DNA of 44,220 nt from CBDDFN01 sp965227065. Its GTDB lineage: Bacteria > Pseudomonadota > Alphaproteobacteria > SPJN01. The translations under genes were made by a program, and so were the position numbers. How positions within the stretch are numbered: position 1 is the stretch's first letter; each line of letters starts with the position of its first letter. Below, piece by piece: positions 15,982 through 24,717 of the stretch. Under the pieces are notes generated by a model, which was not told the origin of the DNA, ran no database searches, and saw nothing but the letters and a program-made list of their open reading frames with translations. Location: the NCBI GenBank assembly GCA_965227065.1, contig CBDDFN010000015.1, positions 1 to 44,220 of the forward strand, read 5' to 3'.

Positions 15982-17760
15982 TTAGAACAGCTCGGCGTCA
16001 AGCGCCATCAGCGTGTCCGCACCGCTTTTGATTTTTTCAAGGTGTGACGCGGTGTCGGGCAACATGCGGGTGACAAAGAAACGGGCCGTCGTGACTTTGG
16101 TGTCATAGAAGGCATCGCCTTTGTGCTGGACGGCAATGCGCGCCATCTTCATCCAGGTCAGCCCAAGCGCGGTCAGGCCAAACATATGCATAAAGTCGAC
16201 CGCACCGGCACCGGCATTGTCGAAATTGGTGAACGCATTGGCCATGAACCAGTTGAAGCCCGCTTCAAGCCGGTCAACAGAGGCCCGCACATTGGGCACC
16301 AGTTCCTTCAGCGTGTCATCGCTTTCACACTCAATCAAAAGCTCGCGCGCGGCCTTGATATAATCGATGAAGGTCTGGCCGGCATTGAGGCCAAGCTTGC
16401 GGCCCACCAGGTCAAGCGCCTGAATGCCGTTGGCACCTTCATAGATCATCGAGATGCGGGCATCGCGGACAAACTGCTCCATGCCATGCTCGGCAATATA
16501 GCCGTGGCCGCCGAAAATCTGCTGGGCGTTGACCGTGTTCTTGAACCCGATATCGGTGAAGAAGCCTTTCAGCACCGGGGTCAGCAGCGACAGCTGGTCT
16601 TCTGATTGCTTGCGCGCCTCTTCATCGGGATGATGCAGCGACAGGTCGGCCAGAACCGTGGCTTCAAACAAAAGCGCACGCGCGCCTTCATTAAAGGCTT
16701 TTTGTTCCAGCAGCATGCGGCGCACATCAGGATGCACGATGATCGGGTCGGCCTGCTTTTCGGGTGCTTTCGGGCCGGTCAGCGAACGGCCCTGAATGCG
16801 GTCCCGCGCATAGTCAGCCGCGTTCTGATACGCGATTTCCGACTGGCTCAACCCTTGCAGGGCGACGCCGATCCGGGCTTCGTTCATCATGGTGAACATG
16901 GCTTTGAGACCCTTATTGGGCTCACCCAGCATGACGCCGCGGGCGCCGTCATAGTTCATCACACAGGTTGAGTTGGCGTGAATGCCCATCTTTTCTTCGA
17001 TCGAGCCGCACAGCACGGCCTGACGCTCGCCCAGGCTGCCGTCGTTTTTGACTTCGATTTTGGGGACGATGAACAGAGTGATGCCTTTGACGCCTTCAGG
17101 CGCATCAGGCAGACGGGCGAGCACGAGATGGATGATATTGTCGGCCATGTCATGTTCACCGGCCGAGATGAAAATTTTGGTGCCGGTGATGGCATAGGTG
17201 CCATCCTCTTGCGGCTCGGCCTTGGTGCGCAGCATGCCCAGATCGGTGCCGCAATGGGGTTCGGTCAGGTTCATGGTGCCCGACCATTCGCCCGAATAAA
17301 GCTTGGGCAGAAACTTTGCCTTTTGCTCTTCGGTGCCATGCACTTCGATGGCAGCGGCGGCGGCGTGGCTCAGCCCCGGATACATGCCGAACGCCATATT
17401 GGCCGACATGACCATTTCATTGAATGCCATGGCGAGCGTGCCGGGCAGGCCCTGGCCACCAAATTCGGGCGCACCCGAAAGCGCGTTCCAGCCATTTTCC
17501 GAATAGGTTTTGTAAGCTTCCTTAAAGCCTTTGGGCGGGATAACCGTCCCGTCATCGGTACGGGTGCAGCCTTCCTTGTCGCCGCTTTCATTGATCGGGT
17601 GCAAAACTTCTTCGGCAAGTTTCGCGCCTTCCGACAGGATCGCGGTGACGAGATCTGAGGTCGCTTCTTCAAAGCGGGGAATGTTGGAGAGCTTGTCGAG
17701 GCCGATCAGCTCGTTCAGAACAAATTCCATGTCGCGCACGGGCGCACGGTAAATTGTCAT
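15982..17760 (-). CDS. large acyl-CoA dehydrogenase (about 590-residue class, DmdC/FadE5-like)
   Basis: 592 residues. It has the extended N-terminal helical region (MTIYRAPVRDMEFVLNELIG), the flavin-site motif GTMNLTEPHCGTDLGMLRTK (about 160-180), the helix G/H region QGRSLTGPKA, and a C-terminal extension about 450-592 with extra helices ending in SHLEKIKSGADTLMALDAEL. This architecture matches the 3-methylmercaptopropionyl-CoA dehydrogenase (DmdC)-like and FadE5-like group, which is broad in chain length. Fatty acyl-CoA is the likely substrate, given its fad neighbours; a DMSP role is not supported because no other dmd gene is present. First structural gene after merR. Confidence 0.9.
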   Translation of the reverse strand: MTIYRAPVRDMEFVLNELIGLDKLSNIPRFEEATSDLVTAILSEGAKLAEEVLHPINESGDKEGCTRTDDGTVIPPKGFKEAYKTYSENGWNALSGAPEFGGQGLPGTLAMAFNEMVMSANMAFGMYPGLSHAAAAAIEVHGTEEQKAKFLPKLYSGEWSGTMNLTEPHCGTDLGMLRTKAEPQEDGTYAITGTKIFISAGEHDMADNIIHLVLARLPDAPEGVKGITLFIVPKIEVKNDGSLGERQAVLCGSIEEKMGIHANSTCVMNYDGARGVMLGEPNKGLKAMFTMMNEARIGVALQGLSQSEIAYQNAADYARDRIQGRSLTGPKAPEKQADPIIVHPDVRRMLLEQKAFNEGARALLFEATVLADLSLHHPDEEARKQSEDQLSLLTPVLKGFFTDIGFKNTVNAQQIFGGHGYIAEHGMEQFVRDARISMIYEGANGIQALDLVGRKLGLNAGQTFIDYIKAARELLIECESDDTLKELVPNVRASVDRLEAGFNWFMANAFTNFDNAGAGAVDFMHMFGLTALGLTWMKMARIAVQHKGDAFYDTKVTTARFFVTRMLPDTASHLEKIKSGADTLMALDAELF

Positions 17761-17887
17761 TGTGTGTCCTTTCTTGGTGTCGTCTGAATGCCCCGTGCAT
17801 TACGCAAGCCAAATGCGCGGGGATCGGGCGTCACCTCCCTATTGGGTGCCCAGTTGGTGCAGAGTTTTATGGGGCGGCGCATGCACA

Positions 17888-18391
17888 TCAGTGCAGTCCG
17901 CCGGGCGACTTGACGACAGGCCCCCGGCCAAGCCGGTTGGCGTCGTCAGTGACAGATTCGGGGATGGCATCGGGTCCGTTGGGGTCGATGCCGCGCGCAT
18001 CAAGGGCGCTTTCAAGTTCGGAACAGGCGTTTTCAAGCTCATCCAGCATTTGGGAAATGTCATCGCGCTGGCGCGCCAGATCATCCATCCGCTCCCGCGT
18101 GCGGGCCAGCGTCACGCGGATCTGTTCGGTCTGATTGTCGCGCAGCTCATAAAGATCGAGCATTTCGCGGATTTCATTGAGCGAAAAGCCGAAGCGCTTG
18201 CCACGCAGGATAAGCGCCAAACGCGCCCGGTCACGGCCTGAGAAAACCCGCTGACCGGCAACCCGGTCGGGGTGGATCAGATCCTTGGATTCATAAAAGC
18301 GGATCGCGCGCGCAGTGACCTCAAATTCATCACTCAGCTCGCGGATCGTGTAGGTCTTGGAGCCATTGGTGTATGAGCGGTGCTCAGCCAT
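17888..18391 (-). CDS. MerR-family transcriptional regulator of acyl-CoA catabolism
   Basis: 167 residues. The winged-helix MerR DNA-binding domain covers about 12-80: YTIRELSDEFEVTARAIRFY, then QRVFSGRDRARLALILRGKR and FGFSLNEIREMLDLY. A long coiled coil follows (about 90-135, RMDDLARQRDDISQMLDELE) for dimerisation. The tail lacks the metal-binding Cys of MerR/CueR/SoxR types. Regulators of this type (for example LiuR) control branched-chain and fatty acyl-CoA genes. It is the first gene of a leftward operon with two dehydrogenases, thiolase and FadJ-like protein. A 22-bp near-palindrome 63-84 bases upstream of its ATG is the likely autoregulatory operator. Confidence 0.88.
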   Translation of the reverse strand: MAEHRSYTNGSKTYTIRELSDEFEVTARAIRFYESKDLIHPDRVAGQRVFSGRDRARLALILRGKRFGFSLNEIREMLDLYELRDNQTEQIRVTLARTRERMDDLARQRDDISQMLDELENACSELESALDARGIDPNGPDAIPESVTDDANRLGRGPVVKSPGGLH

Positions 18392-18453
18392 GCGTCCTGC
18401 CTGTGTTGCGCCGCACAGTCTCTGAAGGGGCGGCCAGTTGGGCGGGACCCTAC

Positions 18454-18475
18454 TTTACGTTTACGTAAACGTCAA
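18454..18475. promoter_or_regulatory. 22-bp near-perfect palindromic operator of the merR/fad operon
   Basis: Half-sites TTTACGTTTAC (18454-18464) and GTAAACGTCAA (18465-18475) are reverse complements except for one pair (18456/18473). The dyad centre is at ACGT. MerR-family regulators bind such long dyads between promoter elements, and sites of the TTTACGT type are known for LiuR-like regulators. It is the only copy I found in the window, so it probably governs the whole leftward operon through its first gene. Confidence 0.7.
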
Positions 18476-18543
18476 CCACTGACCAGAAGATTTCACATTT
18501 CATAAATATGTTGTTTTTCAATGCCTTACCTTGTTTTTGGAAT

Positions 18544-19104
18544 TTAGGCGCCGGAGTCCAGATGGGCCGAAACCGCCTTCTGAACGGCATCAAGGCCGGA
18601 ATCGCGCATCCCCTCCTTGTGCAATGCAGCACGGGTCTCGGCGAGATAAACATGGTTCGGCCCGCCCAATCCGTGAGCTTTTGCAATGGTTTGCGCCTGA
18701 TCAGCAAGGCTGAGCTTACCGGCATATTGCCGATGGGTGCGATCCACCGTAAAGGCGAGTGCACGGACGGTCCGGCCGTCACTCAATCGCACCGGGTGAT
18801 AGGCTTCCTGATAAACCATGGTGACCTGTTCGCGGGCGCGCAGATAATGGCGCACCTGAGGCCAGTCCGCGTCTGAGACCCTGTAGGCCATGCCGCACGC
18901 CGCCCCGCCCCGGTCGAGCCCCAGAACAAGGCCCGGCGCATCGGCCGTGCCGCGCCAATGGACCGACCAGACACAAAAAGCACGGTGAAAGCCGTAAAGC
19001 GTGGCTTTACAGCGCTCCTGATAGTCAATACCCGGCTTCCAGATCAGCGAGCCATAGCCGAACACCCAGAATGCCTCGCCATGCGTGTTTTGCGCCTTAG
19101 CCAT
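18544..19104 (-). CDS. chaC: ChaC-like gamma-glutamylcyclotransferase
   Basis: 186 residues. The N-terminal FWVFGYGSLIWKPG is the glycine-rich substrate-binding loop that defines the gamma-glutamylcyclotransferase fold, followed by LYGFHRAFCVWSVHWRGT. VTMVYQEAYHPVRL contains a Glu in the position of the general base of ChaC proteins. It is expected to cleave glutathione to 5-oxoproline and Cys-Gly in the cytosol. It is divergent from the DUF2125 gene with a 59-base gap. A gamma-glutamyltransferase also occurs in the window (31855-33444). Confidence 0.88.
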   Translation of the reverse strand: MAKAQNTHGEAFWVFGYGSLIWKPGIDYQERCKATLYGFHRAFCVWSVHWRGTADAPGLVLGLDRGGAACGMAYRVSDADWPQVRHYLRAREQVTMVYQEAYHPVRLSDGRTVRALAFTVDRTHRQYAGKLSLADQAQTIAKAHGLGGPNHVYLAETRAALHKEGMRDSGLDAVQKAVSAHLDSGA

Positions 19105-19163
19105 GCCGCACTTCCTTGGCTATAGGGTCCTTGGCTATAAGGAGGCAATAACGGGAGACGGTC

Positions 19164-20237
19164 ATGCGATTTTTACTGATTGCCGGAACGGTCATTGTGG
19201 CCCTTCTTGGCTATACCGGATTGTGGTTCTTCACCGCCGAACGGCTGGAGCGCGGCATTGAACACTGGGCCGCATCGGAACGGGCCAACGGCTCCATTGT
19301 CAACTATGAGAGCCTGAAAATCACGGGCTTTCCCTACCGCATGCGCGCCGAGCTGACCGATGTGGCGATTGCCCGGCCCACCAAAGGCGGCATGGCCATG
19401 GTCGGCACCCGCACTCTGGTGATCGACAGCTACCCCCACAAGATCAACCATCTGATCTTCGATTTCCCCGCCCCCATCCATTATGACCGCCCGCTTGGCG
19501 ACAAGCCGCACAATCAGGATTGGCGCGAGCAGACGGAACTGAGCTTTGAGGAAGCCCATGCCAGTGTCGTGCTGACCCTGGAGGGCGCGCGCGCCTCCTT
19601 TGAAGGCAAGGCACTGTCGGCCCGCGCCCGCTTTTCCGAAGACGGTGCCGAGCCGGGGCCCTACGCCCCGCTTTTGAATGCACAAAGCGTGGCGGGGCAT
19701 TTGCGGCCCGCACCCGACCGCGAAGATGTCACCGAGGGCTTCCTGCAGGCGCTGGCGGTTCAGTTTGCGCGCAAAAACCCGCGCACCGGCACGGTCCCGC
19801 CCGCGCTGGAGCGGTTTCAATCAACCTTTTTTGTCACCCATAGCGGCTCATTGCTGCGCTCCATTCAGGCCGGCGCGACGCCCGAAGCGACCATCAAAGC
19901 CTGGGCCAAGCAAGGCGGCAGCCTCGAAATCGACCGCGTCTTTGCCAAGGTTGAGGATCTGGAAGTGACCGCCAGCGGCGATCTCGTCGTCGATGAAGCG
20001 GGCTTCCCGCGCGGGCCTTTGAACTTCAAGGCCGTCGGCTGGCGTGAAAGTGCGGTGCTCGTTAATCCCGACGGCCAGCGCACCCGCCAGCAACAGGATA
20101 TGGCGCGCGGCATTTTCGAGTTGCTCGATCAACTTGATGGCAAGCTTGACGGCACCATGCAGACCAAACTTGAATTGCACAAAGGCGGCGCCTGGCTTGG
20201 CCCCTTCCGCCTGATGGAGCTTGAGAGGGTTTGGTGA
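19164..20237 (+). CDS. DUF2125 domain-containing membrane-anchored protein
   Basis: 357 residues. An N-terminal transmembrane or uncleaved signal segment (MRFLLIAGTVIVALLGYTGL) is followed by a long soluble, beta-rich part, as in DUF2125 proteins of alphaproteobacteria: GSIVNYESLKITGFPYRMRA near 50-65, and repeated short strands thereafter. The pattern recalls AsmA/YdgA-like envelope proteins, so a periplasmic or envelope role is inferred; the molecular function is unknown. In relatives such genes tend to lie beside tyrA; here the AAA/ATP-grasp cassette intervenes. Its TGA stop is only two bases from the stop of the convergent cassette gene. Confidence 0.82.
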   Translation: MRFLLIAGTVIVALLGYTGLWFFTAERLERGIEHWAASERANGSIVNYESLKITGFPYRMRAELTDVAIARPTKGGMAMVGTRTLVIDSYPHKINHLIFDFPAPIHYDRPLGDKPHNQDWREQTELSFEEAHASVVLTLEGARASFEGKALSARARFSEDGAEPGPYAPLLNAQSVAGHLRPAPDREDVTEGFLQALAVQFARKNPRTGTVPPALERFQSTFFVTHSGSLLRSIQAGATPEATIKAWAKQGGSLEIDRVFAKVEDLEVTASGDLVVDEAGFPRGPLNFKAVGWRESAVLVNPDGQRTRQQQDMARGIFELLDQLDGKLDGTMQTKLELHKGGAWLGPFRLMELERVW

Positions 20238-20239
20238 GT

Positions 20240-22186
20240 TCAAGTGGCTGAAGGCACCATGCGTGCTGGCACTTCCGCGCGGCGCAAAACATCCGCAAAA
20301 TGACTCGTGATGCCGACCGTCTGCGTAAGAACAATTCCCTCACCAGGACTTAGATCATTGAGTTTGTCACGGAGTTTCTCGAGACCCTCCGCTGGATCAA
20401 ATTCAATCCAGCGATCAGCACTCAAGGGCGTGATATCGCGGTCTTTCGAGACGGACGCTCCGGCATGCATCTGGACGACCCACGCTCGATTTCCATCAAA
20501 AACCCACTCAAATCGAACGGGCCCCAATATATCCGCAGCGTACTCATAGACTTCGTGCACCGCCTTTAACACGGCCTTGGGAAGGTGCTCCGGTTTGGCA
20601 ACCCCCAACATGAAATCTTCACCGCTACCACGCTTGCCCTCAATGATAAGCGTTCCGTCTGCGGCAGTGATAAGCGCCCCAGAATACTCTTGCCCAATGC
20701 CATCCTGAGCAATCACAGAAGCCAGAACATCACCATCTGGATCTTCTTTCGCCAGTAATGCGTATGGGTCCATCCAGCCTTGTTGGGTTGTGTATTTACC
20801 TGGCACTTGCTCATATGGCGCAGTTCTGATCCACCTCGTACCAGATTGTGTCGGAACACCAAACGAAAACGGGGCAACCCGGCGGTTGATTACTGTGGTT
20901 CGGGGAACCGCCAATCCGATATGATGTGCAACGAGTAGTCCGTAGACCTTATCGCCGAGAAGTCGGCTGAACCGGTTCGGCCACCGAACAGCGGCTATCG
21001 GATTGACGTTCGAGGGTTCTTCGTACTCCCACGCAAGAACATTTGTTTGCCGCCATCCTTGCGGGCGGGGATGAACTGAGAACTCCAATCGGCTTTTGCG
21101 AGGAACAATGAAGTCGAGTGGAATACCATAAACGGTCTCCAACATCTTCCGCCCCCAACCACGCGGTAACATAGCCGTTCCCGGCTTCTCCACGCAGCGC
21201 GGTGTATCATCTGGGGAAAACTCGAGCACGTCTTCCATCAGCACACCTGAGACACCACCATCCCCAACATCGATGGTTTCGTTTACGATCGTATGGAGGC
21301 CTTCGGTCGTTAGCCGCCGAATATTGGCAACCGCCTCATCTGCCCGTTTCAAGCCGTAGACGAACTCCTTGCTCTGCGGGCTTTGAGGGTCGTAGCTGCG
21401 CACGTTGACGGATTGATCCACGCTGTATCGCAAGAGCGTTTCCACACTCTCTTCGAGCGAGGCGAACATCTTGTTCGCGTCAATCCCGGCAATTCGGCAA
21501 TGCGCTTGTTTGGGCTCTCCACGCTTGGGCTCAAAACTGACAAACTGCGCAACATTGAGCGTGTCGGCGAGCTGATCAAGCGCATGATCCTTGCGAAGCC
21601 CTTCGCTTTTTACAATCACTAAGGGCTCGCAATATGGTTCAAGCGCGGCACGGGACTTCGCAAGTCTGTCGAGTAGTCCTTGAGCGTCGGCCAAGTTTGC
21701 CCCCGCGCCGGACACAATCAACTCTTGCGCCAACGCAATAAGCTTGTCTCCATCCCGCGCTTGAACCGCTTCCCCGGCTAAAGTTTCGATCCCGATGCCC
21801 GATTGAATTGCCTGCACAAACTCTTCTGTCGCACCTGCGCTAAACTCCCAGCCCGGTAGAAGAATGACGCGCTCGACATGCCGGGCGATAAGTTCCCGCC
21901 ACAAGGCCATATAGTCAGCTTGCGACCACCCATTGACCATGATGGTGGCGGGCTCCACAACAATTACACTGTCCCGGGCCCGCACCAATTCAGCAGCCTC
22001 AATCAGGGCCGCACAATTGCTTTCGAAGATCGCTTGTCTGGCAGCAGCCGCTTCTTCACCGCCCGCAAGGCGCTCAAAAAATGCGCGCCCCGTGGTAATG
22101 GGACCACTCACATACGAGACTTTTGTCGTACCAAAGGCACTGGCCCATGCTTGTAAGATTGCTGTGTGAATCGGCTTGGCTTTCAT
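20240..22186 (-). CDS. fusion of nucleoside-deoxyribosyltransferase-like domain with PPDK/PEP-synthase-like ATP-grasp and phospho-His domain
   Basis: 648 residues, family unnamed. (i) About 23-137: VSYVSGPITTGRAFF, EPATIMVNGWSQADYMALW and VILLPGWEFSAGATEEFVQA match the DUF4406/nucleoside 2-deoxyribosyltransferase-like fold. This includes the GWExSxGAxxE segment, whose Glu is catalytic in that superfamily. (ii) About 240-575: SVNVRSYDPQSPQSKEFVYG, VNETIDVGDGGVSGVL, DKVYGLLVAHHIGLAVPRTT and FEWVFDGNRAWVVQMHAG suggest an ATP-grasp nucleotidyl module like pyruvate phosphate dikinase, PEP synthase or rifampin phosphotransferase. (iii) About 605-648: EGIVLTQTVGITSHFADVLR resembles the swivelling phospho-His domain (His near 629) but stops soon after, shorter than usual. 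It lies 30 bases downstream of the AAA+ gene on the same strand, with no clear Shine-Dalgarno. Base composition is lower in GC than the flanks. Function unknown; a nucleotide-targeting conflict effector is my inference. Confidence 0.65.
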   Translation of the reverse strand: MKAKPIHTAILQAWASAFGTTKVSYVSGPITTGRAFFERLAGGEEAAAARQAIFESNCAALIEAAELVRARDSVIVVEPATIMVNGWSQADYMALWRELIARHVERVILLPGWEFSAGATEEFVQAIQSGIGIETLAGEAVQARDGDKLIALAQELIVSGAGANLADAQGLLDRLAKSRAALEPYCEPLVIVKSEGLRKDHALDQLADTLNVAQFVSFEPKRGEPKQAHCRIAGIDANKMFASLEESVETLLRYSVDQSVNVRSYDPQSPQSKEFVYGLKRADEAVANIRRLTTEGLHTIVNETIDVGDGGVSGVLMEDVLEFSPDDTPRCVEKPGTAMLPRGWGRKMLETVYGIPLDFIVPRKSRLEFSVHPRPQGWRQTNVLAWEYEEPSNVNPIAAVRWPNRFSRLLGDKVYGLLVAHHIGLAVPRTTVINRRVAPFSFGVPTQSGTRWIRTAPYEQVPGKYTTQQGWMDPYALLAKEDPDGDVLASVIAQDGIGQEYSGALITAADGTLIIEGKRGSGEDFMLGVAKPEHLPKAVLKAVHEVYEYAADILGPVRFEWVFDGNRAWVVQMHAGASVSKDRDITPLSADRWIEFDPAEGLEKLRDKLNDLSPGEGIVLTQTVGITSHFADVLRRAEVPARMVPSAT

Positions 22187-22216
22187 TGGTTAAGATGGTG
22201 GAGTTTCCACCGATTC

Positions 22217-24607
22217 CTAATCAGACTTCAATTTAAATTTTGACCGCAGGAACTTTGCACGACCTTTTGAAATAGCCTGGGATTTTTCGGCTTTTTTGAG
22301 TGCGGCGTTAAATTTCTCTCGTCTCTTAGAAAGGTCGGCGTTGCTCCCATTATCACGCAGCGCCTGTTTACAATTGTCCCACCAATCATTCTCGTCCCAA
22401 ACTTCGGCCGCCAATTGAAACATGCTGACCAACTCATCAAGTGGATAATTGTCGTCAGCATCGATACGTTCAATGTAAGATCGCAGAGATGTTGAGGGCT
22501 GCCTGTCTCTCAAGCAATTTTGCAGGGACTTATCACCGGACTGAGAGTCATCGGCAGCGCCTTTGAGGTCAGAATAACCCATAAAGACAGACTCTTTGAG
22601 AACATCCGCACGTTTTTTCTGAACAGCATCGCCCATAATTTTCTCGCGACGAAGTGCATTGGGCAACGGCAGAAGATACTTTTTGTCAATCCGCCCGGTT
22701 CGCTTGATCGCCGGATCAATGCGATTGGCATAGTTCGTGGCAATAATAAAAATGCAGCGCTTCTTCTTTCGCAAATCGTTGATCTTGGTCAACATACCGG
22801 GCGTCAAAAACTGAAACAGGCTGTCTTGTGTCTTGTAAAGTTCAGAATCCCGATCGAGCAAGAAACTATCAATTTCGTCGAACAAAATGACACACCGATC
22901 CTGAAGCTCCAGGGTTTGAAAAATCGCTTTGGCCCGCGCTTCAACATTGGCACCGCCCGCGCCCAGAAAATCGCTGACCGTAACCGTAATCATTGCCATT
23001 CCAAGGGCTTTAGCCAGGTTCTCTGCAACTGTTGACTTACCCGTCCCTGGGGGGCCGTAAAGCAGCATGGAGTAATTTTTTTCAGATTCTCCTTTGTACC
23101 ATGGCTGGTAAAAATCGGTGTCAAGCAATGCATAAACTCTTTGACCTGCTTGAGCGCCCGTCTGGTCGCCTTCCGGCTCATTGCCCTGGGCATTTTCATC
23201 ATCGCCCTCAACCGCCAACGGTTCGAATTCCGGCACTACCGATTTTTTCCAGTAATCGTCACCACGAGGTTTCTGTGTCAAGGAAGTGCTTTGCCATTGC
23301 CGCTCAATATCCAGGTTCGAAAGAACAAGGGCCTTGTTGGCGGCATTCCGCTCAAGCATGGCGCGGAACATGATCATGAACTCGACCACCTGGCTTGTGT
23401 CCCAGATATGGACCAGATTGGGAGAATTGACATGCTCTGAATGCCAGCCAATGCAACTGCGTTCCCCCCTCTCAAATCGTACCGCCCGGGCTTGCAACCA
23501 AACCCAAAACCGCTGCAGCAGGTCAATGGATTTTGCCGTATAGGTGTCATGATGCCTGCTCACATCCATAAGCTCAATCGATCGCATGAGCGAGTTTGCG
23601 ACTTCCACGCTGACGGGCAACATGATGCCGCCTTGGCTGGTCGCCCGGAACGGCGTGGTTGGCCGCCAATGCGCGCTTGTCTCTTGAGCCGCCCGTAACA
23701 CATGCAGCACACGATCAAACAGCGCTTCGTCGACCGCGTTCTGCCCGCACATCAACAGTCCCTCGAGGCAAAAAACCAACTGGGCGGGATCAAATCTGCT
23801 GTCCGGAATAGAACTGAATGACAATTGGTCATGCAGTTCAGATTCAAAGTAACGCTTTAGGCTTGGTTTTAAATTTTCAAAATCACGATTAGAGAGCTCA
23901 TCTGCATTGTTGCAAGTCTCAAGAACCCTCAAGGCACGTACCGGAACAAAGGCATTTTCGCAATATTCCTCCTGATTCCTTTTTTCATCATTGTTCGGGT
24001 TTAGCAGCGGCTTCTCCAAATCGTGTTTAAATTTTATATTGAGTTTTTCATATATATCGGTGCTGGAATTCTCGAGAGCAGTCTTTAAATTATCCACCTT
24101 CTTTTTATCATCGTGTTCCGAAATCGAGCTGTACAGTTCAATGACGTGGCTCACCGTAATTGGGTTTTTGTTGCCGAAAGTCCCTGAATTTATGATGTTT
24201 TCAGATTCGACTGAAATCAATTCACAAAGAAAATCGATGTTCGCGCTCCAGATACCCTTTAAGACCTTCGTTTGATCTGCACCGGCTTTTGAACGATTCC
24301 TATGCTCTTGAATCAATGCTCTTTCATGGCCCGAATGGTGCTTGCATTTGCCAATAAGGCGCCCCGTGGCTGTCAAGACCATGGCCAAGGTACCGTGGGA
24401 CCTTTCTGTCGTCTCATCGGCTTGAGGCGCCACATCAATTTTGTAAGGCCATCCCTTTTCGACTGTGGCGCCGACTTTGCCTTGGTCGCAGCCTAGAGAC
24501 GTTGCAATGAATGTTTGGGCTGACAGTTCGAGCAAATCATCAATTTGCTTGACCTCTTGCAAATATGCGCGATGATCGGTTTCAAAATACTGTTCGAGCG
24601 TGATCAT
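22217..24607 (-). CDS. AAA+ ATPase with large uncharacterised N-terminal region
   Basis: 796 residues from ATG 24607; GGAG lies 5 bases before it, so the TTG-initiated extension to 24640 is not needed. The C-terminal third is a classic-clade AAA module: Walker A GPPGTGKST (about 518-526), Walker B ILFDEIDSF (574-582), sensor-1 IATN (622-625) and arginine-finger region RTGRIDKK (636-643). The first 450 residues match no family I can name. They are helix-rich with patterns such as DPAQLVFCLEGLLMCG, LPVSVEVANSL and IGWHSEHVNSPNLVHIWDTS, which could form an alpha-helical toroid or repeat. A low-complexity acidic linker (about 465-490) joins the halves. AT-rich codon use against the host suggests transfer. 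It probably heads a two-gene operon with the ATP-grasp fusion downstream and may act as its sensor or remodeller. Confidence 0.8.
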   Translation of the reverse strand: MITLEQYFETDHRAYLQEVKQIDDLLELSAQTFIATSLGCDQGKVGATVEKGWPYKIDVAPQADETTERSHGTLAMVLTATGRLIGKCKHHSGHERALIQEHRNRSKAGADQTKVLKGIWSANIDFLCELISVESENIINSGTFGNKNPITVSHVIELYSSISEHDDKKKVDNLKTALENSSTDIYEKLNIKFKHDLEKPLLNPNNDEKRNQEEYCENAFVPVRALRVLETCNNADELSNRDFENLKPSLKRYFESELHDQLSFSSIPDSRFDPAQLVFCLEGLLMCGQNAVDEALFDRVLHVLRAAQETSAHWRPTTPFRATSQGGIMLPVSVEVANSLMRSIELMDVSRHHDTYTAKSIDLLQRFWVWLQARAVRFERGERSCIGWHSEHVNSPNLVHIWDTSQVVEFMIMFRAMLERNAANKALVLSNLDIERQWQSTSLTQKPRGDDYWKKSVVPEFEPLAVEGDDENAQGNEPEGDQTGAQAGQRVYALLDTDFYQPWYKGESEKNYSMLLYGPPGTGKSTVAENLAKALGMAMITVTVSDFLGAGGANVEARAKAIFQTLELQDRCVILFDEIDSFLLDRDSELYKTQDSLFQFLTPGMLTKINDLRKKKRCIFIIATNYANRIDPAIKRTGRIDKKYLLPLPNALRREKIMGDAVQKKRADVLKESVFMGYSDLKGAADDSQSGDKSLQNCLRDRQPSTSLRSYIERIDADDNYPLDELVSMFQLAAEVWDENDWWDNCKQALRDNGSNADLSKRREKFNAALKKAEKSQAISKGRAKFLRSKFKLKSD

Positions 24608-24701
24608 TTGGTCTCCATAAGCTTGCTGACAGCTGCACAAATCAGGCCGGAGACTATTACTAGAAATCAGGGGTGTGTAGTTTTATTTCAGAAACGAGCC
24701 A

Positions 24702-24717
24702 AACTTTCTCAAAAGTT
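24702..24717. promoter_or_regulatory. palindrome AACTTT-N4-AAAGTT upstream of the AAA+ gene
   Basis: Perfect 6-base arms (24702-24707 and 24712-24717) with spacer CTCA, about 95 bases upstream of the AAA+ start codon and 31 bases beyond the tyrA stop at 24748. The surrounding 140 bases are AT-rich. It could be an operator of the cassette or a weak transcript end for tyrA; no repressor gene accompanies the cassette. Confidence 0.3.

Noticed and set aside
24608..24640. TTG-initiated extension of the AAA+ protein (11 residues)
   Set aside because: ATG 24607 has a good Shine-Dalgarno (GGAG) directly upstream, inside the proposed extension.
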